64,000 nt of DNA, taken from the NCBI RefSeq assembly GCF_000372725.1, contig NW_005198965.1, positions 708,995 through 772,994 on the forward strand, read 5' to 3'. The position numbers were made by a program, and so were the translations under genes. Positions 41,979 to 50,568 of the stretch are shown here, one piece after another. Positions within the stretch are counted from its first letter, which is position 1; the number at the start of each line of letters is the position of its first letter. The notes beneath the pieces are model-generated. The model was not told the DNA's origin and made no database searches. It worked only from the letters and a program-made list of their open reading frames with translations. This DNA is from Emiliania huxleyi CCMP1516. Its lineage: Eukaryota > Haptophyta > Isochrysidales > Noelaerhabdaceae.

Positions 41979-42512
41979 TCACGAACACCCGAAGGGGATC
42001 CCAGCGCTAGCATCATCCGTGGAGGTACAAGTGTTCGAAGAGAGAGTGGACCTGAGCAACGATATGACTTGGCGGCAAATGATCAGTGAGCGTCAGAAGA
42101 GTCGTCCTTGCGCGAGGAGAGCTCGATAAACTCGAGGGGCCAAAATATGCCGCGAGGAGGGCAGAGCTGCGACGAAAGGCGAGAGAAGCAGCGAGAGCAA
42201 GGGAGCGGCAGGCGGCGGCGCCGTCGCTCGACGCCGTCGCAGAACGAGGCAGAGGAGAGCGACGCGACAGAGGAAGAAGCGACAAGAGAGAGAACGACGA
42301 GAGTGGGACGACCGCGAGGTGGCATGAAGCCACAATGAAGGTTGCAGCGAGAATCGGCGGAGAGACTGCGAAGAGAGATAGGAAGAGGCAGACTCCCAAG
42401 GGTGGGCGCGACGGCTAGCGCATCACACCCCTCTCCTTAAAAATCCCTGTGTGGTGGCGGCGTGCGTCCTCCCACCCCTCCCTTGGGTTGTCTGTTTTCC
42501 TCCTTTCTTTCT
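41979..42512 (+). mobile_element. Family A retroelement, 534 bp, 12-bp target duplication
   Basis: Flanked by TTATAACAGCAG at 41967-41978 and 42513-42524. It includes the basic coding relic, the conserved 3' UTR core and a CCTTTCTTTC tail. Together with 29226-29747 it defines the family. Confidence 0.92.
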
Positions 42513-42524
42513 TTATAACAGCAG

Positions 42525-42889
42525 ACCCAACCGACCCGGTGCAAAAACACACATCGTGACGGCTCACGGGAGCGGGTGCGGCTCGTGCCAACCGGTGCCG
42601 CCGCGCCGCCGGGCCGAGCGTTTTTGATCTCTGGGTCAGTGGGCGCCCGCCCGCCGCCTCTGAGGGGGTCGGGCCCCCTAGACTGAAAACAAAAACAAAA
42701 TCTAGAAACGTCAAAAACAGCCTGCGAGCGCGGCGCTGCGCGCCGCCTTACCTCGTGCGGGTGTGAGTGACCCCAAACGGCATCCAAAACATGTAATTCG
42801 GCGACCAAAAGCGGCGATGGGCACGCACCCGCGCAGCGCCGGCTTTGAGCCACGCGCCTCGATCTTCAGAGGCGCGTGCCCCTTCCGGC
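42525..42889. other. Upstream region with repeat arm
   Basis: 42600-42700 (GAGCGTTTTTGATCTCTGGG, TCAGTGGG, GCCCGCCCGCC, GGGCCCCCTAG, GAAAACA) recurs inverted at about 45030-45140, on the other side of the next gene. Confidence 0.6.
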
Positions 42890-44622
42890 ATGGCGCCGAA
42901 GGTGCCCGTCGTTGTTCGCGTCGAGCTTGGCAAGAAGCATCACCAATCGGGCCGCATGCACGAGGCGGAGGTGGCTCTCTCCCTTGTCGTCAGCGACGCA
43001 CTCGAGAGAGCCGAGCCGGAGATTGCTGCTGGCAAGCTCACAGCCAGCACTGTCAAGTGCTTTCGGACGACGGAGTTTTCGGGCACCGGCACCGTCCTCG
43101 ACAACGAGGATCTGGACGAGACGACAGTCGCCACTCTGCGAGACATGTTTGGCTGCAACATCAAAGTGCTGGCGACCGCCGAGGATTCCCCTGCTACCCC
43201 CGGCATGCTACCAAATGTGCTGACGCGACTCATGCAAACCCAGGCCGAGACGCCGAGGGCGCTGCCGCCTGCGCCCGACGGCGACCGCTACGATTACCGC
43301 CTCCTTCGCGCGCTGCTGTCGAACTTGCAGCGAGACGGCTTGAGCTTTCCAGTCCTCGATGCGAATGCCTCGGGCCAGCGCATTCTCTCTGCAATCGCGG
43401 CGGGTCTGCAATACGTGCTTCCGTTTGACGACTCCGATCCGAGCCCGCTGCGACTGGCCGGCCGCGTCCACCTCGTCGTGCCACGCCGCTTCAAGACGGA
43501 GGCGCTCAACAATGAGACTCCTTCGGAGGACCACCACGGCGCAAAGCCATTGGACTCGCGCCTCTCGGCCAAGAAGCTGCGCTCGTACGGCGAGGCCATT
43601 GCGGGCTTCATTGGCTGCGCACCGTGGTCCGAGACATCACGCTGGCAGCCATTCATGTCCGACGTCTCGGCGCTCGCCGACGGCATGGTCAAGCTCGCGG
43701 CCGCGATGGACAAGAACGCAGCGGCCAAGGAGACGGCACGCAAGGAGACCGTGCCTCTTCGCGCGCCCGACCGAGAGGAGGATGTGGTTGGCTCAGAGTT
43801 CAAGGAGCCTTGCGCACCGCACGACTGCCTCGCCATGTACGCGAGGCTGCGGGCCAAGCTCGCCAATGTCACCGAGTACGAGCTGGTACGGCTAGACGAC
43901 GCCATCATGGGCGTCGACGAGGCTTCCACACCCAGCGTGAAGAAGCACGTGCGCGACGCCTTCCGAACGCAGCTTGCCATTCCCGAGAGCGGACTATACC
44001 TCTACCTCTTCCGAAGCGGAGGGCCACGCCCACACACGCTTTACGTGTGGAAGGTGCCCTCCGATGTGAAGCTGCGCTCGGAGGCAAAGCAGGCTGCCGC
44101 GCTGTCGCGTGCGGCGGCAGTGGTGCCGACGGTGGCGACGCGGCAGGAGCGACGTGTCTCGTTGATTTTACTTGCAGACAAAGAGGAACTGACCGCTGCC
44201 CCCCCCCCCCCCCCAGATGCTGCTGGACTACCAGGCGAAGTTCACTGCAACAGAGCTGCCCCCCGCGGTGCTGCGCAAGATGTGGGACGAGCTGTCGCGC
44301 GACACGCGCATCGCGCGCGATGCGAGCCAGGAGGCCATCGACGACCGAGTGCTGCAGTGGAATCCCGTGGATGTCGGCTGCGCGCGCGAGGATCCGAGAT
44401 GCGATCTCGGAGCTGCAGGAGCAGGAGCAGGACGAGTTCTCCCTCGATGACTTTTTCGTCAAAGTCTTTCCCAACTTGATGGCGCATGCGACGCCGCAAA
44501 AGGAGCGGGCGACGGCAATACACTTCCTGATGAAGGAGCTCAACCGGCTCGAGGACGACGACATCGAGGATGTCATGTTGCGCGATGGCGTCATCCATTT
44601 CGTCAAGCCACCTTCATCGTGA
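42890..44622 (+). CDS. Protein of unknown function, possible frameshift near 3' end
   Basis: The main exon from ATG 42890 (MAPKVPVVVRVELGKKHHQS) is open to about 44130 and contains FGCNIKVLATAEDSP, DANASGQRILSAIAAGLQYV and SGLYLYLFRSGG. The frame then moves, probably through an intron ending at the AG of 44215-44216, to MLLDYQAKFTATELPPAVLR. It moves again near 44375-44410 to ISELQEQEQDEFSLDDFFVK and ends with TGA at 44622. The second shift lies at a GCGCGCGC tract: one extra GC unit would join the frames, as would a 40-bp intron. No family recognised. It is flanked by inverted copies of a repeat. Confidence 0.5.
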
Positions 44623-45433
44623 CCGTCGCCACCCTCGCCGCCGTCTCGCCTACGTCGCCGCCGTCGCCATCATGCGATGCAGGCCCATTCATGATGCAGG
44701 CCCAGCCCACCCCCCTGGCTCCTATGCCGACGTGTCCAGCGTGCTCCCCCGTCCGCCGATGTCTCTGCTGCCGCCCAGCGGAGCTCTGCAGCGGGCCCTC
44801 CTCGCCGCTTTCGCTGCCGCTGCATCGCTGTCGGCTCGTCATTTCTGTCTACAGTCATTGGGGGCTGCCATCGCTGTTCTCTCTCTCTCCCTGGGTCAGC
44901 TCCAACCTGCCGTGTCGGGACGTCACCCCCTCGGCTCCTCCCCCCCCCCTTCTCCGCTGAACTGCTTGCTGCTGCTGCTCGCTTTGTCCCAGGAGCCAGG
45001 TGCTTGTGTCTAATCGTAGTGGGGGCCCTGGCCCCCCTCTGTTTTCTGTTTTCTGTTTTTCAAAACGCCCGCCCGCCCGCCACCCCGAGGTGGCTCGGCC
45101 CCCCACTGACCCAGAGATCAAAAAACGTCGGCCCCGTCAGAGATTTTCAGTTTAGTAATCTAGAATGTGGTAAGAACATTCCCGAGGGTGACTTTTCGGG
45201 AAGGGCATCGCAGAGGAGCCGCTGGGAGCCGCAGCAAAGAACAACGGCTTTTGTTACAACGAGATTCTTTTCAGAAGCAAGGGCTCGTGACACGTGAGTG
45301 TACCGTGCGCGAGAACGAAAGACGAACGCCCTTCGGTGTGTAGACGTTACTGAGGTCCGCCCCTGCCGCAGCACCCCGGTGGCGGCCTCGGCCCCGCTCG
45401 GGCTCTCGGCGCGACGCTATGATCCCGGCGTAT
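44623..45433. other. Intergenic with inverted repeat arm
   Basis: No gene. 45030-45140 is the inverted partner of 42600-42700. CT-rich runs at 44878-44890 and a C run at 44940-44950. Confidence 0.5.
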
Positions 45434-45977
45434 TCACTCCAGCGGGTTGTATATTGACCTGAAGAGCTTGCCCGCACTGTCCGGCGTGACGTGCACCACC
45501 ATCGGCACCTCCAGCACCTCGTCGTCGCCGTCTAGCAGCGTGGCCTGCGGGTGGGAGGGACGGGGCGGGGCATCTGTCGCCGCGGCGCTCCGTCGCGGGC
45601 CCGGTGGGAGCGCGGCGGCGCCGTCATCAGCCCGACGTTGCAGAGGATCGCCCGCTGCAGGTGCATCACGTCGAGAGAGTCGCGGTGGAACCTCATCTTA
45701 CCCGGCCCCTCCGGGTAGCGCTGCGCATCCGTCGAGCCAAGCTCGACGACCTTGCACGAGCCAGCCGTGTCGGCGACGAACTGCGGCGCACACGGGCAGG
45801 AGCGTGAGAGCTGAGCCGGCCGGCAAGAGGCCACCACAAGCGCACCCGCACGCGCCAGCTGCCCGCCGGCAGTTCGCGTGGAGTGGTGAAGTCCATCTCG
45901 AGCGTGATGGCCTCCTCGAGCGCGCAGTTGTTGGGGCCTGCGCTCAGGGCACTGATGCTCGGGCCCGCGTCAGCCAT
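45434..45977 (-). CDS. Conserved-looking small protein of unknown function (131 aa)
   Basis: Exons 45977-45852, 45780-45622 and 45544-45434; intron 1 is GT-AG and intron 2 GC-AG, all phase 0. Text: NNCALEEAITLEMDFTTP, GSWRFVADTAGSCKVVELGS, RFHRDSLDVMHLQRAILCNV, GLMTATLLDGDDEVLEVPMV and the end RSIYNPLE. The alternation of strands suggests a single beta-sandwich. The well-fitting splice phases support a real gene. I cannot name the family. Confidence 0.6.
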
Positions 45978-46024
45978 GCCGGTCGTTAGAAAAAAATCTG
46001 TACGCGGGCAGCGATGGACCTGCC

Positions 46025-46099
46025 TTAAAATCCCTGTGTGGTGGCGGCGTGCCGTCCTCCCATCCCTCCCTTGGGTTGGCTGTTTTCTTTCTTTCTTTT
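46025..46099 (+). mobile_element. Family A retroposon, 75 bp, 7-bp target duplication
   Basis: Flanked by ACCTGCC at 46018-46024 and 46100-46106. It begins at TTAAAATCC and ends in the CTTT tail, about 40 bp upstream of the start codon of the 45.4-46.0 kb gene. Confidence 0.88.
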
Positions 46100-46178
46100 A
46101 CCTGCCGCCTGGTGGAAGCACAAAATCAAGAGAGATAACAAATATAGTTAGAGGCTGCGCAGGCCGTCCCGTTTGCAT

Positions 46179-47078
46179 CTGAGTGAGGGAGGGTGTAGAG
46201 GATGTAGAGTGTAGAGCACTGTAGAGCTGTAGAGATGTAGAGCGCTCTGGAGCGCTGTAGAGCTGTAGAGCTCTACATCCGCCGCGTGACGAGGCGGGTG
46301 CGTTGTAGAGCGATGTAGAGCGCGATTTTGCTGTAGAGTTTGTTGTAGAGCCGCTCTACAGCCAAACCGCCGGGAAGGCAGTGACTCAAAGAGGTCGAGC
46401 CGCGCTAATGGGGTGTCTCCGAGCTTACTGGAGCTCTGATGGACGGCCCTGACTATCCCTGACACACAGAGAGTCACTCTGACGACACACAACACCCTAC
46501 AACTGCGTCATGACCAGCCTGGCCTGCCATGCGTCGCCGGTGCCGCATTCGTCGCAGTGCTTCTTTAGCAGGCGGTGGACTTGTTGGCTGCGAGGACGGT
46601 CGCATTTGCGCGAGGCGAGGCGAGCATTCAGACGCGTTGCATGCGCCATGACTCGCGCCAGCGCGTGCGGGAGCTCCTGGCTGAGCGTTGAGTCCAAGCG
46701 AGTTGCGCTGGCCACTATCGCTACGCCGAGCCGAGCTGACGCGCCGAGGCGCCGGCCAGTCGCAGCCGTGAGGCATGCCACAGCAGCAGAGGCACCTCCC
46801 ACCCATTGGGCGGGCACACAGAAGGCCAGGGCAGAACTGGCAAGTGCAACGCGCCTCATGTCGGAGAGCGACCGTGGTCCGTGCCTCGTTCGCCGCTTAT
46901 TATGATGTAGAGTTTGTTGTAGAGATTTTACGTTGTAGAGCGCCTCTACATCGCTCTACAACGCACCCGCCTCGTCACGCGGCGGATGTAGAGCTCTACT
47001 CTACAGCGCTCCAGAGCGCTCTACATCTCTACAGCTCTACAGCGCTCTACACTCTACATCCTCTACACCCTCCCTCAG
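46179..47078. mobile_element. 900-bp DNA transposon with about 180-bp inverted repeats and 8-bp target duplication
   Basis: GTTTGCAT at 46171-46178 and 47079-47086 flanks the element. The ends CTGAG...GGGAGGGTGTAGAGG and its complement at the right open inverted repeats of about 180 bp, made largely of GTAGAG units and including GAGGCGGGTGCG. The interior (about 46370-46900) is unique. On the minus strand it has an ATG-started frame, 46859-46497 (120 codons, MRRVALASSALAFCVPAQW at the start). No transposase was recognised. The 8-bp duplication is the size made by hAT, P and Merlin transposases. Confidence 0.85.
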
Positions 47079-47399
47079 GTTTGCATGTTTGTTTGCATAA
47101 AAAACGCCCCGCGTGCTGCGCGCGCGCGCCGGGGCTCTCCCCAAACCCCAATATGTCTCTCACACACTCACGTCACACGTGCCGCAATATGTGTCACACA
47201 CGGCGGCTTCTTCCCGCGCGCCCCTTGCAGCCCATGTTTAGGCGGCGGGCCTTCTCCTCGGTGTTGCCGAAGGCGTAGGAGTGGCCCACGGAGGCGGGCG
47301 TGCCGCCACTCGAGTCGTTGCCAGCGCCCGTCGAGGAGGTCTTGAGGAGGATTTTGTTTTGAATTCTTGATAAAGAAAGACAAGGAGCACTTGGACGGT

Positions 47400-47485
47400 C
47401 ATCCTCCTCCTCAAGACCGGTTGGAGCACTTGGAGTGCAGTTGGTAACCTCTCTCGCAGGGCTAAAGAAAGAAAGAAAGAAAACA
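47400..47485. repeat. Dispersed repeat fragment (GGAGCACTTGGAGTGCAG family) with GAAA tail
   Basis: The same block as near 11500, 12670 and 28960. It is followed by AAAGAAAG repeats. Confidence 0.6.
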
Positions 47486-47577
47486 GCAATCCCAGGCGAA
47501 GAAGCTTTGCAAGATTTCTTCTACCGCGACTACCAGGTAGGCTCGCCCCTCGCAGCGGTGGTCATTAGGTGGAGCCA

Positions 47578-47675
47578 TTAGGTGAAGTGTCCGCCGGACA
47601 CTACGTTGTGTCCGGCTCCCATTAGACCCCTAATGCTCGTAGTGTCCGGCGGACGCTACACCTAACCTCTTGCTG
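47578..47675. mobile_element. 98-bp palindromic MITE-like element, TTA/TAA ends
   Basis: GGTGAAGTGTCCGCCGGACA near the left end pairs with the complement TGTCCGGCGGACGCTACACC at the right. The ends are TTA and TAA, compatible with a 3-bp TWA target as in PIF/Harbinger elements. Confidence 0.6.
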
Positions 47676-47752
47676 CCCAGGTTCCGACCCTCTGCGTGGC
47701 CGACTCACACAGCGAGCCTTCCTGTCTCCCTGCTGCTGATTCATCGGTCGTG

Positions 47753-47803
47753 CTCAGTCAAGATATTGTAGAGACCGACCATATGCACAATATCTTGACT
47801 GAG
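47753..47803. other. Perfect 17-bp stem hairpin
   Basis: CTCAGTCAAGATATTGT (47753-47769) and its exact complement ACAATATCTTGACTGAG (47787-47803), separated by a 17-nt loop. It lies in an otherwise featureless intergenic stretch. Confidence 0.75.
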
Positions 47804-49272
47804 AGCTAAGCCCAGTTCGACGATCGGCAGCCTCACCGCGGGTCGCGCCGCTGTGCAGCGAGAGCCAGGCTCGCCCGGCGAAGGTGACCAGAGAGTGCTC
47901 AACAAATACCAGAAAAAATCAGGGAGCCTCAGAGAGTGCCACTGCCATCACCCAGGCCGCGGGAGCCGATCGGCTGCGCCGAGGACAGCTCCCTCAGTGT
48001 GCTCCGCGGCTCACCAGTGTGCGCCGCGGCGCCGTCCAGCCACTTTGGCGGCCAGCCACCGGTCGAGTTCTTCGACTCTGGAGGACAGAAAGGTACCGTC
48101 TGAAAGGTATTTTCATGCTCTATTGACTGGCGAAAAAATCCCCCGCAAAATGTTTTCACAGCGGGCGTGATTCACACCGAAGCATGAGCAAAGCATCGGG
48201 CAGCAAGAGGCTAATGGAAACCTGTGGCAAGTGCGATCTCTAATGGTGCTCTCCCCAGCGCTCCACGCGCGACGCCAAGGCACCGCCTCGCGCTGTGAGG
48301 GGCAGCTCGCTACCGCCAGCCGAGGCTTCGAAGCAGCGGGCTCGCGGGCACCTCGCCCTCCCACGCGGCATCTCACCTCGCGTGGCTCGTCGAGTGCACG
48401 CACCGGCAGCTCAAGATATCCTCCTGCGCGAGTCCTCGTCGGTCTACGGGCTCGTGGCGCGTGACGCTACTTCGGGCACGACCCACCGTCGCCGCCGCCG
48501 CCGAGCCCGCCACCCCCCTCTCCGCCGCCGACTCCCTCCGCCTCGCCGTCGCCGCAGCCTCCCTCCGCCTCGCCGCCGCCGCTGCAGACTCAGCAGACTC
48601 CGCCGCCACGCGCAACCACGCAGATCCCCCCCCCCCCCCCCCCTGCCCACCGTCACCAACCACCGCCGCTCCCTCTCCGCCTCTCCAGCTCCACCGGCCC
48701 TGCCTGCGTCGCCGCTGCCACCGCCGCTCCCTCTCCGCCTCTCCAGCTCCACCGGCTCTGTCGCTGGCACGCTCGCGGCGCCGCCACTCCGCCCCCGCCG
48801 CCACTGCCGCCGCCCGTTACCGCCGCCACCCGCCTGCCCGCCCGCCCTCCGTTCACTTGCAGCATGCAGCTGTCTCAGCTGTACGTTACAGGCGGCCCTC
48901 CGAGCGGCGCTGCCTGCGGCACGTGTCGTGAAGGCGGCACGCTCCCTATCTATTACGCACCAACGTATCACGTTCCGTTCTGTGGCCCTCCTGTGTCTGG
49001 GAGTCGTCTGGGTGCGCACCACATTCCAGGGTGTCAACGCCATTCCTTGCACGTGCCTGCGTGGGTCTTCTCGTCCACATGGGACTGCGTTTCAGTGCCA
49101 GACTTGTGTGTAGAGCTTTGAGCAGAACCCCCTGCGGCTTTTGGGGGAGGGAGGGGGTGCTTGTCAACGCCTGCGGCGCTGAGCGCCTGCGGCGCAAATC
49201 GGCTATTGCTCGCTCCACCGCTGCCCGCTAAAAGCCACCAGGTACCGCGACTGCCACCATACGAGCAAAAAA
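47804..49272. other. Intergenic, partly low-complexity
   Basis: 48480-48860 is a CCGCCG/CTCCGCCTC low-complexity stretch with a direct duplication (CCGCCGCTCCCTCTCCGCC at about 48662 and 48720). No supported gene; long frames are repeat-derived. Confidence 0.5.
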
Positions 49273-49878
49273 ATGTTCGTCATCTCGTCCTCGGCCGCCG
49301 CCGCCGAAGCTCGCCACCTCGAGCGAAAGGGCGTCCGGACTCGCGACGCTCCGCAGGGTGCGGCGAGCGACATGCTGCTCACCACGCCTCGCGGCGCGCT
49401 CGCCTTCGTGCTGACTCGCGGGGAGGCGGCGTCGGCGGTTGTCGAGCGTGCCACCAAGGCAGCACGTGCGGCACGGCGCTGCACGATTTTGCTGCTCGGC
49501 GAGCGCGCGCAGCAGAGTGCCGTCGAGGCGCTGCAAGAGGAGTGTCCCATCGGTGTCAACGTCCTTCGGTGCGAGAACTCCGAGGCCGCGGTGGAGCACG
49601 TCCTTGCCTGCGCAGCTGGCATTCTCAACGGCGCACGCTCCGCCGCAAATCGGGAGCCCGACCCCGTCGACGCAGCTGCGACGGCGCTTTCCGAAATGTG
49701 GAATGTGTCGCGTCACGACGTCGAATATCTTCTGGCAACCGTCTCTCTCCCAGAGCTCGCACGCGTAAACACGGAGGAGGAGTTTGCGGACCTCGTGCAC
49801 CACACCGACTCGGTAATCGAGCGCGGCCTGCTCGAAGGCGCTGTCCGGTGGCTGCAGAGCGACGCCGTGGCAGCTTGA
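49273..49878 (+). CDS. Possible SPO16-like / XPF-fold HhH protein
   Basis: 201 residues, ATG 49273 to TGA 49878, intronless. It starts MFVISSSAAAAEARHLERKG, then GALAFVLTRGEAA, CTILLLGERAQQSAVEAL and GVNVLRCENSEAAVEHVLAC. The strand/helix alternation and the initial ISSS resemble SPO16/C1orf146, the XPF-like partner of SHOC1 in meiotic crossover formation. The C-terminal part (ATALSEMWNVSRHDVEYLLA, NTEEEFADLVHHTDS) fits tandem helix-hairpin-helix motifs. This is fold-level similarity from reading alone; another ERCC4-like family is possible. Confidence 0.5.
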   Translation: MFVISSSAAAAEARHLERKGVRTRDAPQGAASDMLLTTPRGALAFVLTRGEAASAVVERATKAARAARRCTILLLGERAQQSAVEALQEECPIGVNVLRCENSEAAVEHVLACAAGILNGARSAANREPDPVDAAATALSEMWNVSRHDVEYLLATVSLPELARVNTEEEFADLVHHTDSVIERGLLEGAVRWLQSDAVAA

Positions 49879-50568
49879 GCACCATACAGCATACTCCAGA
49901 CAGAATCGTGTGCGCGTCAATGAGCAAGGCAAATTGGACGGGCGCGTCCGTGCAACACATCGTCGTCGCATCACGACACCGCGACGAACCGCGGAGCTTG
50001 GACGGACGGGAGGGAACCCAACGGGTTTGAGAACGGACGATCTGGGGCCGTTCCATTCAATGTGCATGGATCCTGGAGCTCGCACAGCGCACGCATCTAC
50101 GCCGCGTTCGCCGGCCGGAGCTGGGCGGGCGCCCCGCTTGCTCACGGCCTCACGCGCGTGCGCGCCGCCCCGCGCGCTCTCCTCGCGCGCCCGGACCCGG
50201 CCGGCGCCGTCGCCTCTCACACAGAGCCGACTGACGCGCCGCGCCTGAGAAAGTCCGAGACTGAGAGTCGCCTCTTGAGACACCCCGTTTTCCAGCGCCT
50301 GCCTCTCCCCCCGCCGGCACGTGTGCGGACGGCGATATTTTCTGAAGGGAAACGGAATCACGACCCCCTCTCCATCAGAGCACCACGCACAAGTGTAAGG
50401 TCTGGTCTGGTGTGTGTACAAGCGGTATCCCAAGAGGGGCCCGCAGCGCGAAGAGACCGTGACAGCCGTGAGCCGAGTGCGTGAGCGTGTGCATGCACAA
50501 CATCAGAACACAAGCACTCGCGAGAGGCGCCCATACGCAGCGAGGAAGGGAGCAAGGGCGCGGCCCCA
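49879..50568. other. Intergenic between convergent genes, no gene seen
   Basis: About 690 bp without recognisable features. Confidence 0.45.

Noticed and set aside
46180..47060. CRISPR-like array (regular GTAGAG motifs)
   Set aside because: Short simple units in inverted arms of a eukaryotic transposon; no spacers of constant size.
48295..49113. Pro-rich 272-codon plus frame
   Set aside because: Low-complexity CCGCCG DNA with a homopolymer; no motif.
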